DNA of 25,418 nucleotides from JAZDHV01 sp043810355 (lineage in GTDB: Archaea > Nanobdellota > Nanobdellia > Woesearchaeales > JAGVYU01): contig JBDROB010000015.1 of the NCBI GenBank assembly GCA_043810355.1, positions 1-25,418 on the forward strand, given 5' to 3'. Under the pieces are notes generated by a model that worked only from the letters and a program-made list of their open reading frames with translations, was not told where the DNA came from and ran no database searches. Position 1 is the stretch's first letter, and every line of letters begins with the position of its first letter. This document shows positions 7,071-14,667 of the stretch, piece after piece. A program made the translations under genes and the position numbers.

Positions 7071-7756
7071 CAAAAAACCATCTAAAAAGAATAAATATGC
7101 CAAGAACATGGCAAGTGAAAAGGAAAGGAATTCAATTTGTTACCCGTCCAAACCCTGGACAATCATCATTCCTATTAGGTACAAGCCTAACAGTATTGTT
7201 AAGAGATATATTGGGAGCTGCAAAAACATTGAAAGAGGTTAAATATATCTTAAATAATGGAGAAGTCGCTGTCAATACTGTGATAAGGAAAGAACCAAGA
7301 TTCATAGTTGGATTTTTTGATGTCATAAGCTTACCAAAAATAAAAAAGGATTATAGAATAATACTGAACAACAAAGGAAAAATCTCATTAATTGAGATTG
7401 ATGGTAAAGAAGCAGATATCAAATTAATAAAGATAACTGGCAAAAGTTTTGTCAAAGGAAAACTGCAACTAAATCTTTCTGATGGAAGAAATATTCTTAC
7501 AGACAAGAAAGAATGTAAAGTTGGAGAGACTATAGTATTCAATATGAAGAAAAAAGAGATAATTGACATCCTCAAACTTGAGAAAGGAGCCTGTATATTC
7601 CTTATAAGAGGTAAACATCTCGGCGAAGAGGGAAAAATAACAAATATACATGATATAAATATCACATATAAAAATGAAAATGGAGAACCTGTTGAAACAA
7701 GAAAAAAATATGCAATAGTTATTGGAAAAGACAAGTCCCTAATAAAACTAAAGTAA
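7067..7756 (+). CDS. rps4e: Small-subunit ribosomal protein eS4
   Basis: eS4 (229 aa) is specific to archaea and eukaryotes and located in the 30S body. The opening KNHLKRINMPRTWQVKRKGI is typical. An S4-like RNA-binding segment is at about residues 40-80 (LRDILGAAKTLKEVKYILNN, then GEVAVNTVIRKEPRFIVGFF). A KOW-like motif GACIFLIRGKHLGEEGKITN occurs near residue 180. Length is normal. It overlaps uL24 by four bases and ends one base before uL5. Confidence 0.95.
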   Translation: MTKNHLKRINMPRTWQVKRKGIQFVTRPNPGQSSFLLGTSLTVLLRDILGAAKTLKEVKYILNNGEVAVNTVIRKEPRFIVGFFDVISLPKIKKDYRIILNNKGKISLIEIDGKEADIKLIKITGKSFVKGKLQLNLSDGRNILTDKKECKVGETIVFNMKKKEIIDILKLEKGACIFLIRGKHLGEEGKITNIHDINITYKNENGEPVETRKKYAIVIGKDKSLIKLK

Positions 7757-7757
7757 A

Positions 7758-8276
7758 ATGGAAAATCCAATGAGAGAAATAAGGATAGAGAAATTAACCT
7801 TGAATATTGGAAGCGGTAAAGACCAGACAAAACTGGAGAAAGGAATAACACTACTTAAGAATATCACTGGAATCAGTCCTGTAAAAACATTTTCAAAGAA
7901 GAGAATCCCAACATGGGGAATCAGGCCTGGACTTCCGATAGGATGCAAAATAACATTAAGAAATGAAAAGGCCACAGAACTGTTGCCAAAATTATTGAGT
8001 GCAAAAGATAATATAATCAAACCAAGCCAATTTGACCAAAACGGGAATATATCTTTTGGAATCCCAGAATATATTGATATCCCAGGAGTAAAATATGATC
8101 CAGAGATCAAGATAATGGGGCTAGAGGCATGCATCACATTAAGAAGGAATGGGTTTAGGATCAAGAGAAGAAGAATAAAACCACAGAAGATACATAAAAA
8201 ACACTCAATAACAAAGAAAGATGCAATTAAATACATGAAAAACAAATTCAATGTTATCATAAATGAGGAAAAATAG
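7758..8276 (+). CDS. rpl5: Large-subunit ribosomal protein uL5
   Basis: uL5 (172 aa) binds 5S rRNA in the central protuberance and contacts the P-site tRNA. NPMREIRIEKLTLNIGSGKD at the N-terminus, PVKTFSKKRIPTWGIRPGLP near residue 45 and the GIPEYIDIPGVKYDPEIKIM block near residue 100 are diagnostic of archaeal uL5. A second Met at residue 5 gives MREI and could also serve as the start. It precedes uS14, which has its own strong ribosome binding site. Confidence 0.96.
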   Translation: MENPMREIRIEKLTLNIGSGKDQTKLEKGITLLKNITGISPVKTFSKKRIPTWGIRPGLPIGCKITLRNEKATELLPKLLSAKDNIIKPSQFDQNGNISFGIPEYIDIPGVKYDPEIKIMGLEACITLRRNGFRIKRRRIKPQKIHKKHSITKKDAIKYMKNKFNVIINEEK

Positions 8277-8290
8277 GAGGCTAAATCAAT

Positions 8291-8521
8291 ATGACAACAA
8301 GTTCATACAAAAAGGTTTTCAAACAATTAAAAGTTAAACCTATCAAACTAAAGAAGTATATCAAGTTCAATACTCCAAAGGAAAGATCATGCGGAAAAAG
8401 CAAAAAGAGCTGCAGAAGATGCGGAAGAAAGGGTGGCCATATCGACAAATACGGACTGAAATTGTGCAGGCAATGCTTCAGGGAGATATCCACTAAGATA
8501 GGATTCAAGCAATACAGTTGA
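8291..8521 (+). CDS. rps14: Small-subunit ribosomal protein uS14 (zinc form)
   Basis: uS14 (76 aa) is located in the 30S head. Four cysteines form a CxxC...CxxC zinc site (CRRC near residue 37, CRQC near residue 57), followed by the family ending FREISTKIGFKQYS. Typical archaeal uS14 is about 50-60 residues; the extra length is a basic N-terminal segment of about 25 residues. A clear GGAGG ribosome binding site sits 10 bases before the ATG at 8291, which supports the longer start. Confidence 0.94.
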   Translation: MTTSSYKKVFKQLKVKPIKLKKYIKFNTPKERSCGKSKKSCRRCGRKGGHIDKYGLKLCRQCFREISTKIGFKQYS

Positions 8522-8528
8522 GGTAAAA

Positions 8529-8921
8529 ATGAGTTTAAATGATCCATTAGCCAACACATTATCAAAAATACAAAATGCGGAAAACCTTGTAAAGAAAGAA
8601 GTTAAGACATTCCCATCTTCAAAGCTGATCAAGAATGTATTAATATTATTGAAGGATAACCTTTTCATCGGAGATACAAAAGAGTTTGAAGATGATAAAG
8701 GAAACTATATAATCATAAACCTTATCGGAAGGATCAACAAAATCAAGGCCATCAAACCTAGATTTACAGTAAAATCAAAAGAATTTGAGAAATATGAGAA
8801 AAGATACCTTCCTTCAAAAGATTTTGGAATAATAATAGTATCAACATCAAAAGGACTAATGACACATAAGCAAGCTATAGAGAAAAATTTAGGCGGCAGG
8901 CTAATCGCCTTCTGCTATTAG
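8529..8921 (+). CDS. rps8: Small-subunit ribosomal protein uS8
   Basis: uS8 (130 aa) binds the central domain of 16S rRNA; in bacteria it also regulates the spc operon. DPLANTLSKIQNAENLVKKE at the N-terminus and the ending FGIIIVSTSKGLMTHKQAIE with LGGRLIAFCY are diagnostic. Length matches archaeal uS8. A GAGGT ribosome binding site (8520-8524) overlaps the end of uS14 and supports ATG 8529. Confidence 0.96.
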   Translation: MSLNDPLANTLSKIQNAENLVKKEVKTFPSSKLIKNVLILLKDNLFIGDTKEFEDDKGNYIIINLIGRINKIKAIKPRFTVKSKEFEKYEKRYLPSKDFGIIIVSTSKGLMTHKQAIEKNLGGRLIAFCY

Positions 8922-8925
8922 GATC

Positions 8926-9492
8926 ATGAAGATGGAAGAAAAAAACAAGAAAGAAGGATTAAGCGAATCAATTATTATTCCTGAAGGAGTTGAAACCAGA
9001 TTTGAGAATTCAACTATCCATATAAAAGGAAAGAATGGGGATAACTCAAGAGATTTTTCAAATCCTACAATAAAAAAGGAAATAAAAGATGGAAAAATAG
9101 TATTCAGCTCAGAAAAAGCATCAAAAAGAGAGAAAAAGATAATTGGAACTTACAAATCTCATGTAAAAAATATGCTGAGAGGGATACAAGAATTACATAT
9201 ATATAAACTGAAGATATGCTCAGGACATTTCCCTATGAATATCAAGGTATCAAAAGAAGAGGTTGTGATAAATAATTTTCTTGGAGAAAAAGTGCCAAGA
9301 AAGATGAAAATTAATAATAAAGTGAATGTGAAGATGGAAGGAGATGTAATAACCGTAGATAGCAATGACAAAGAAGCAGCTGGACAGACTGCTGCAAAAA
9401 TTGAAATATTAACAAAAGTTAAAGGAAGAGACCTAAGAATTTTTCAAGATGGAATTTATATCACAGAAAAGGACGGCAAGTTAATAAGATAA
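8926..9492 (+). CDS. rpl6: Large-subunit ribosomal protein uL6
   Basis: uL6 (188 aa) has two similar domains and lies near the sarcin-ricin loop. IIIPEGVETRFENSTIHIKG near the N-terminus, IGTYKSHVKNMLRGIQELHI near residue 70 and the C-terminal RDLRIFQDGIYITEKDGKL identify the archaeal form. Two possible starts, 8926 and 8932, differ by two residues; neither has a clear ribosome binding site. The first 14 residues are a charged extension. eL32 begins one base after the stop codon. Confidence 0.95.
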   Translation: MKMEEKNKKEGLSESIIIPEGVETRFENSTIHIKGKNGDNSRDFSNPTIKKEIKDGKIVFSSEKASKREKKIIGTYKSHVKNMLRGIQELHIYKLKICSGHFPMNIKVSKEEVVINNFLGEKVPRKMKINNKVNVKMEGDVITVDSNDKEAAGQTAAKIEILTKVKGRDLRIFQDGIYITEKDGKLIR

Positions 9493-9493
9493 A

Positions 9494-10111
9494 ATGAAAG
9501 AAGAATTAATCCAATTAAGAAAGAGAATCAAGGATAAGAAACCAAAATTCACTAGACAGGACAATCATAAGAAACCTAAACTGGGTGATAAATGGAGAAA
9601 ACCAAAAGGCATTGATTCAAAAATGAGGCTGAAACTCAAAGGGTATAAAAAAAGCCCATCAAAAGGATATAAGAGCCCAAAAGCAGTCAAAGGACTGAGC
9701 AAAGAAGGCCTTAAAAAAATTTTAGTCTATACTATCAATGATATTGATCGTATCAATAATAAAGAAGAGGGAATAATAATCTCAAAAAGAGTAGGCAATA
9801 AAAAAAGGATTGAAATCATAAAGAAAGCAAATGAGAAGAAAATCAATGTCCTAAATATTAAAAATCCTCTAGAATATGTAAAGAATGTTGAAGATAATTT
9901 AAAGAATAAGAAAGAATCCAAGAAAAAAGATAAAGATAAAAAAGAGGAGAAAGAAAAGGAAAAAGAGAAAAAAGCTAAAGAAAAGGAAAAGAAAGACAAA
10001 GCAGAAAGCAAGGATAAAGGAACAGATGAACTAGCTGATAAAATCCAAGAGGAAGAAAAAAAGAAAAATGAGAAAAAAGAACTTGATAAAAAATTGATAC
10101 AAACAGAATAA
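9494..10111 (+). CDS. rpl32e: Large-subunit ribosomal protein eL32 with long Lys/Glu-rich tail
   Basis: eL32 (205 aa) is found in archaea and eukaryotes. The core is recognised by KPKFTRQDNHKKPKLGDKWR at residue 15, PKGIDSKMRLKLKGYKKSPS, GYKSPKAVKGLSKEGLKKIL near residue 55 and ISKRVGNKKRIEIIKKANEK near residue 97. After about residue 130 a run of about 75 residues is almost entirely K, E and D, the longest such tail in the cluster. A core plus tail of over 200 residues exceeds many archaeal eL32 proteins. Leader-element copy 3 begins at its stop codon. Confidence 0.94.
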   Translation: MKEELIQLRKRIKDKKPKFTRQDNHKKPKLGDKWRKPKGIDSKMRLKLKGYKKSPSKGYKSPKAVKGLSKEGLKKILVYTINDIDRINNKEEGIIISKRVGNKKRIEIIKKANEKKINVLNIKNPLEYVKNVEDNLKNKKESKKKDKDKKEEKEKEKEKKAKEKEKKDKAESKDKGTDELADKIQEEEKKKNEKKELDKKLIQTE

Positions 10112-10174
10112 AATGAAACAAATAAAAAAATGGGATTTTTTTAAAGTTCCATTTCCTCCCAAAGGTCGAAAATG
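10110..10174 (+). promoter_or_regulatory. Leader element copy 3 (before eL19): hairpin, pyrimidine tract, start context
   Basis: Bases 10110-10152 are identical to 1385-1427 before uL4. The stem arms are ATGGGATTTT (10130-10139) and AAAGTTCCAT (10143-10152). TTCCTCCC and AAAGGTCGAAAATG follow, the latter matching copy 2 exactly. Hairpin-to-start distance is the same in all three copies. No TATA box like TTTATATA lies just upstream, which makes a pure promoter explanation weaker for this copy. Confidence 0.72.
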
Positions 10175-10175
10175 A
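10113..10175 (+). CDS. Possible leader sORF 3 (20 aa) before eL19
   Basis: The reading frame is MKQIKKWDFFKVPFPPKGRK with a TGA that overlaps the eL19 start (ATGA). Its ATG begins one base after the eL32 stop codon, so terminating ribosomes could reinitiate. It shares 13 N-terminal residues with sORF 1 and 14 of its last 17 residues with sORF 2. Related peptides at three leaders could mean a translated coupling peptide; equally, the frame may simply be open across a conserved RNA element. Confidence 0.37.
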   Translation: MKQIKKWDFFKVPFPPKGRK

Positions 10176-10627
10176 AACTAAATGTACAAAAAAGGCTGGC
10201 AGCAGACATTAGCAAATGCTCACCAAAGAGAATAAGATTTGATGAATCAGAACTTGAGCTGATAAAAGAATCTATAACCAAGATGGACCTAAGAGGATTA
10301 CTAAAGGATAAAGTAATACGAGTAGTCCAAAAAAAAGGAGTTTCAAGAGCCAGAGCAAACAAAAGAAAGACCCAGAGAATAAAAGGCAGAAGAAAAGGCC
10401 ATGGATCAAGAAAAGGTACCAAAAAAACAAGAAATCCAAAAAAAGAAATGTGGATGAACAAGATCAGGCTACAGAGAAAGTTGATAAAAAAATTAAGGGA
10501 TAATGAGCTTGTAACCAAGAAAACATATAATAGTCTATATTTGAAATCAAAAGGAGGGTTTTTCAGAAGCAAAAAACACCTCAAGCTTTACATTGATGAA
10601 CATGATTTATTAATCAATAAAAAATAA
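10172..10627 (+). CDS. rpl19e: Large-subunit ribosomal protein eL19
   Basis: eL19 (151 aa) is an archaeal/eukaryotic protein with a long basic helix at the subunit interface. LNVQKRLAADISKCSPKRIR at the N-terminus and the Arg/Lys-rich GVSRARANKRKTQRIKGRRK with GHGSRKGTKK (residues about 57-86) are diagnostic. The C-terminal half (WMNKIRLQRKLIKKLRDNEL) is typical too. Length is normal. It follows leader-element copy 3. uL18 follows after five bases. Confidence 0.96.
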   Translation: MKLNVQKRLAADISKCSPKRIRFDESELELIKESITKMDLRGLLKDKVIRVVQKKGVSRARANKRKTQRIKGRRKGHGSRKGTKKTRNPKKEMWMNKIRLQRKLIKKLRDNELVTKKTYNSLYLKSKGGFFRSKKHLKLYIDEHDLLINKK

Positions 10628-10632
10628 GAAAA

Positions 10633-11214
10633 ATGGCAACACAGAAAAGATTCACGGTTGGATTTAGAAGAAAACGAAATGGTTTAACTAATTATAGAAA
10701 GAGGTTAAGATTATTAATCTCAAAGAAACACAGAATGGTGGTAAGAGTAGGAAATAAGTCAATCATCACCCAAATCATTGATTATTCTGAAAAAGGAGAT
10801 AAGGTAATCTGCTCAGCATATTCAACAGAGCTGAAGAAGATTGGTTGGAAATTCAACACTTCTAATATACCATCATCCTACTTAACTGGTTTTTTACTAG
10901 GAAAGAAGGCTTTGAGCCAGAATATAAAGGAAGCAATACTTGATATTGGCTTAAACCCTCCAAAAAAAGGTTCAAAAATCTTTGCATGCCTAAAAGGAGC
11001 AGTTGATGCAGGATTGTCTATAAGATATTCAGAAGATATAGTTCCAAATGAGAAGAGGATAAAAGGAGAACATATTGCTGACTATGCAAAAAAGCTTAAG
11101 GAAAATAAGGAAATTTATGAGAAGAGATATTCAGGAATAATCAAGGCAGGATCAGATCCTACAGAGATATCAAAAAATTATGATGAAGTAAAATCAAATA
11201 TCACAAATGGGTAA
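10633..11214 (+). CDS. rpl18: Large-subunit ribosomal protein uL18
   Basis: uL18 (193 aa) binds 5S rRNA together with uL5. FRRKRNGLTNYRKRLRLLIS at residue 12, VVRVGNKSIITQIIDYSEKG and the ACLKGAVDAGLSIRYSEDIV block near residue 118 (followed by PNEKRIKGEHIADYAKKL) match archaeal/eukaryotic uL18. Length is as expected for archaea. uS5 starts six bases downstream. Confidence 0.95.
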   Translation: MATQKRFTVGFRRKRNGLTNYRKRLRLLISKKHRMVVRVGNKSIITQIIDYSEKGDKVICSAYSTELKKIGWKFNTSNIPSSYLTGFLLGKKALSQNIKEAILDIGLNPPKKGSKIFACLKGAVDAGLSIRYSEDIVPNEKRIKGEHIADYAKKLKENKEIYEKRYSGIIKAGSDPTEISKNYDEVKSNITNG

Positions 11215-11220
11215 ATAAAA

Positions 11221-12117
11221 ATGAATAAAGAAGAACCAAAAGAAAAAATTGAAGAAAAGGAAACAGGCGATGATGTGGAGACAGTTGAAGTAGTAGAACC
11301 TATATCTGAAGAAGAAGTAATAAAAAATGTAAGAAAACCAGAACCAAGTGAACTTGATAAATGGTCTCCAAAAACATCTTTAGGCAAGATAGTAAAAAAT
11401 AAAGAGATAACTGATATTGACCAAATATTGGACAGTGGACTGAAAATTTTAGAGAAAGAGATAGTTGAATTATTATTGCCTAATCTTGATAATGACCTAT
11501 TGCTCATAGGGCAATCAAAAGGAAAATTTGGAGGAGGACAAAGAAGAATATTCAAGCAGACTCAGAAAAAAACAAGAGAAGGCAACAAACCAAGATTTAC
11601 AACCATGTCAGTAGTTGGAAACAAAGACGGATATATAGGGCTTGGAACAGGAAAATCAAAAGAGACTGTGCCTTCAAGAGAAAAAGCAATAAGAAAAGCA
11701 AAATTAAACATAATAAAAATAAGAAGAGGATGTGGAAGCTGGGAATGCCTTTGCAAGAATCCACACTCAATCCCTTATGCAGTTGAAGGCAAAGAGGGAT
11801 CGGTCATAATAAAACTGATACCAGCCCCTAAAGGAACAGGTCTTGTGATAGAATCAGAATGCGCAAAGTTGCTTAACCTTGTTGGAATTAAAGACATCTG
11901 GGCAAGATCATTTGGACATACAAAAACAAAAATGAATGTCATCAAGGCTTGCTTCAAAGCCCTTAAAAAGTTAGGTGAAACAAAAATAGGACATCAAGAC
12001 ATTGAGAAACTTGGAATAATTGAAGGAAAATCAATCCCTAAAGTTGAGACAGATGATGATTTTATTGAGGAAATAAAAAATGGAGAATCAAAAGAGCCAA
12101 TTGAAGAAAAAAAGTGA
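11221..12117 (+). CDS. rps5: Small-subunit ribosomal protein uS5 with acidic N-terminal extension
   Basis: uS5 (298 aa) acts in decoding accuracy and mRNA entry. The family core begins near residue 40 (DKWSPKTSLGKIV) and includes VVGNKDGYIGLGTGKSKETV near residue 130, KLNIIKIRRGCGSWECLCKN, and IKLIPAPKGTGLVIESECAK. Ahead of it is an acidic segment rich in E, D and V (about 40 residues), and the C-terminus also carries an acidic tail. Archaeal uS5 is usually about 210-240 residues, so both ends are extended. The end overlaps the uL30 frame. Confidence 0.95.
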   Translation: MNKEEPKEKIEEKETGDDVETVEVVEPISEEEVIKNVRKPEPSELDKWSPKTSLGKIVKNKEITDIDQILDSGLKILEKEIVELLLPNLDNDLLLIGQSKGKFGGGQRRIFKQTQKKTREGNKPRFTTMSVVGNKDGYIGLGTGKSKETVPSREKAIRKAKLNIIKIRRGCGSWECLCKNPHSIPYAVEGKEGSVIIKLIPAPKGTGLVIESECAKLLNLVGIKDIWARSFGHTKTKMNVIKACFKALKKLGETKIGHQDIEKLGIIEGKSIPKVETDDDFIEEIKNGESKEPIEEKK

Positions 12118-12511
12118 AAAGGTTGATAAAAAAACCAATGAAAAACTAGCCATAGTCAGAGTCAGAGGCGGTGTTAGAGTAAAGAATGTGATAAATAGGA
12201 CCCTGGAACTCTTGAAACTCCACAAGCAAAACTACTGTGTTATAATTGAGAATACACCAAGCCTTATGGGAATGATAAAAAAAGCAAATGATTACATAAC
12301 ATGGGGCAAAGTTGATGAAGAAACCCTCAAACTATTGGAAAGTAAAAAGGAGAAACACCCTAGAAAAGAGGGTGATAAAGGATTCTACAGATTAAGCCCT
12401 CCAAAAAAAGGATATGGAAGGAAAGGAATCAAGAAAACATTCGCTCATCAAGGAGCACTTGGAAACAGAGGGGATAAAATCAATGACCTCATAAAAAGGA
12501 TGATTCAATAA
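12080..12511 (+). CDS. rpl30: Large-subunit ribosomal protein uL30
   Basis: uL30 (143 aa from the ATG) is recognised by LAIVRVRGGVRVKNVINRTL followed by LKLHKQNYCVIIENTPSLMG, and by the C-terminal YRLSPPKKGYGRKGIKKTFA of archaeal uL30. The ATG at 12080 overlaps uS5 by 38 bases. A TTG at 12101 in the same frame would shorten the overlap to 17 bases and remove seven residues; the basic lead-in before residue 22 is not family sequence, so the true start is uncertain. uL15 follows after one base. Confidence 0.93.
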   Translation: MENQKSQLKKKSEKVDKKTNEKLAIVRVRGGVRVKNVINRTLELLKLHKQNYCVIIENTPSLMGMIKKANDYITWGKVDEETLKLLESKKEKHPRKEGDKGFYRLSPPKKGYGRKGIKKTFAHQGALGNRGDKINDLIKRMIQ

Positions 12512-12512
12512 A

Positions 12513-13031
12513 ATGGTAATAAACAAAAGAAAGAAGAACACCAGGCAGCGTGGATCCATGACTCATGGATGGGGAGCAAAGAAAAAGCATAGAGGATCTG
12601 GCAATAGAGGGGGAAAAGGCAATGCTGGAACTGGAAAGAGAGGAGACCAAAACAAACCAAGCATATGGGAAAACCCATATTTTGGAAAAATAGGATTTGG
12701 TACAAAGAAAAAAGGCAAAAAAGAGAAAGGAATCAGTATCAGGAAGATTGAACAAACCCTTGAAAGATTAACAAAAGAAGGGTCTGCTGTAAAAAAAGGA
12801 GATGGATTTGAAATAAATCTTGAAAAAGCTGGTTATGACAAATTACTAAGCCAAGGAAAAGCAAATCAAAAATATATTATCCATGTTAAAAGTGCATCAA
12901 AAAAATCAATTGATAAAATCAAGGAGAAAAAAGGGGATGTGATACTTACAAAGAAACAAGAAGTCAAAGAAAAGATTGTGAACAAAGAGAAGGGTAAAGG
13001 AAATACAAAGGAAAAACCTATAAAAAAATGA
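12513..13031 (+). CDS. rpl15: Large-subunit ribosomal protein uL15 with Lys-rich tail
   Basis: uL15 (172 aa) is a late-assembly protein rich in glycine. The archaeal/eukaryotic start MVINKRKKNTRQRGSMTHGW and the Gly-rich GSGNRGGKGNAGTGKRGDQN (residues about 30-50) are diagnostic. IHVKSASKKSIDKIKEKKGD in the C-terminal half resembles the family's last domain. The final 25 residues are Lys/Glu-rich. SecY follows after 55 bases. Confidence 0.95.
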   Translation: MVINKRKKNTRQRGSMTHGWGAKKKHRGSGNRGGKGNAGTGKRGDQNKPSIWENPYFGKIGFGTKKKGKKEKGISIRKIEQTLERLTKEGSAVKKGDGFEINLEKAGYDKLLSQGKANQKYIIHVKSASKKSIDKIKEKKGDVILTKKQEVKEKIVNKEKGKGNTKEKPIKK

Positions 13032-13086
13032 ATAAATAATTATCATCAGATACTGATTAGTTAAAAAATTAGAAATTGCTAAAAAA

Positions 13087-14538
13087 ATGGCTTGGTATGA
13101 TTCAATATTAAACAATCTTCCTGAAGTTGAAGGTCCAACACAAAAAAGACTGTCTTTCAAGGAGAAACTGAAATGGACATTGATTATATTAGGTTTATTC
13201 TTTGTTTTAGGGCAAATAGCATTATTTGGCCTAGGATCAAATGAATTATCAAGATTTGAATTCCTATCAATCATTCTAGGAGCTGAATTTGGATCAATCA
13301 TATCCTTAGGAATCGGACCACTTGTTACATCTTCAATTGTATTGCAACTTTTAAATGGATCTGGAATTATCAAGTTTGATTTGACAACATCAGATGGAAA
13401 AAGGCTTTTCCAAGGAGTCCAGAAATTATTAAGCATATTCTTCATCATATTTGAAGCCATAATCTATGTATTCATGGGCGGATTAAGCCCTGAACAGGCA
13501 TTTTTAGGAACTCCTCTATATCTACAGCTACAGCTCATATTAGTATTCCAGCTCACTCTTGGAGGAATACTCATCATGTTCATGGATGAGGTTGTCTCAA
13601 AATGGGGTTTTGGATCAGGAATAAGCCTGTTCATTGCAGCAGGAGTAAGCAAAAGCCTGTTTGTCAGAACATTCTCATGGCTACATCCTGTAACACAAGG
13701 AGTGGTTGACACAAGCAGTTATGTAGGAGCAATACCTGAACTTATAAGATCACTTGCTGCACAAGACCCTCAAACAGCAATATTAATGCTGTCAGCTATA
13801 ATTGCAACATTATTAGTATTTGTCATATCCATATATGCACAAGCTATGAAAATTGAAATTCCACTATCATTTGGAAGAATAAGAGGTCATGGAATCAGAT
13901 GGCCTTTAAGTTTTATCTACACATCCAATATCCCTGTAATATTAGTAGCTGCATTACTTGCTAATATACAGCTATGGGCGTCACTTGTCCAAAATTGGGC
14001 TACTTCAATAACATCAACAGGAGTCATGGCTAAGGTAGCAAATTTCCTATCTGTACATATATTTGGCCAAGCCAATACAGTAAACTCAGGACATGGACTA
14101 GTGCAATGGGTCAACCCTCCAGATTTGGTAAGAGGATTGATCACAAGATCACTAACTGCTGACCAGATGTGGTCAATCATAGGATATTTCCTGATTATGA
14201 TAGTTGGAGCTGTAATATTCAGCATATTCTGGATGCAAACAGCTGGAATGGATGCAAAAAGCCAGGCAAAACAGATAATGGCATCAGGACTACAAATACC
14301 TGGATTCAGAAAAGACCAAAGAGTCTTGGAAAGACTGCTTGACAGATATATCTGGCCATTGACAATAATGGGAGCAATTACAGTAGGCTTCTTAGCAGCA
14401 CTGGCAGACCTGACAGGAGCCCTATCAAGAGGCACAGGAATATTGTTAACTGTCATGATTGTCTATAAACTTTATGAAGAGATTGCAAAGCAGCACATGA
14501 TGGACATGCATCCTATGATGAGAAAGTTTATGGAATAA
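13087..14538 (+). CDS. secY: Protein translocase subunit SecY
   Basis: SecY (483 aa) forms the protein-conducting channel in the cytoplasmic membrane together with SecE and Secβ. About ten hydrophobic segments are visible. The N-terminus RLSFKEKLKWTLIILGLFFV and LGQIALFGL opens TM1, and GAEFGSIISLGIGPLVTSSI with VLQLLNGSGII marks the plug/TM2 region. GFGSGISLFIAAGVSKSLF and YAQAMKIEIPLSFGRIRGHG, which carries a basic cytosolic loop, are SecY signatures. As in most archaea it follows uL15. A T-rich terminator candidate lies downstream, so the operon may end here. Confidence 0.97.
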   Translation: MAWYDSILNNLPEVEGPTQKRLSFKEKLKWTLIILGLFFVLGQIALFGLGSNELSRFEFLSIILGAEFGSIISLGIGPLVTSSIVLQLLNGSGIIKFDLTTSDGKRLFQGVQKLLSIFFIIFEAIIYVFMGGLSPEQAFLGTPLYLQLQLILVFQLTLGGILIMFMDEVVSKWGFGSGISLFIAAGVSKSLFVRTFSWLHPVTQGVVDTSSYVGAIPELIRSLAAQDPQTAILMLSAIIATLLVFVISIYAQAMKIEIPLSFGRIRGHGIRWPLSFIYTSNIPVILVAALLANIQLWASLVQNWATSITSTGVMAKVANFLSVHIFGQANTVNSGHGLVQWVNPPDLVRGLITRSLTADQMWSIIGYFLIMIVGAVIFSIFWMQTAGMDAKSQAKQIMASGLQIPGFRKDQRVLERLLDRYIWPLTIMGAITVGFLAALADLTGALSRGTGILLTVMIVYKLYEEIAKQHMMDMHPMMRKFME

Positions 14539-14589
14539 ACTTTCTTAGGAAAATCCCAGATTTTTCGTACGTAAATTTATGGAGTGAAG

Positions 14590-14611
14590 TGATTATTTTT
14601 ATTTTTTTTTC
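14590..14611 (+). terminator. Oligo-T terminator candidate after secY
   Basis: Within this stretch 19 of 22 bases are T (two A and one C excepted near the ends), about 50 bases past the secY stop. Archaeal RNA polymerase terminates intrinsically at oligo-T tracts without needing a hairpin. A separate promoter for the next gene begins 13 bases later, consistent with a transcription-unit boundary. Confidence 0.55.
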
Positions 14612-14623
14612 TTAAAACAAAAC

Positions 14624-14664
14624 TTTATATAATACTTATAACAATATTTTATTATTAAAGGGGG
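14624..14664 (+). promoter_or_regulatory. Promoter and RBS of the DUF106 gene
   Basis: A TTTATATA box (14624-14631) would place transcription start near 14653. AAGGGGG (14658-14664) is a ribosome binding site three bases before ATG 14668. The same TTTATATA octamer appears before the pyrophosphatase gene and before the aroG leader, so it looks like this organism's usual TATA box. Confidence 0.7.
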
Positions 14665-14667
14665 AAA

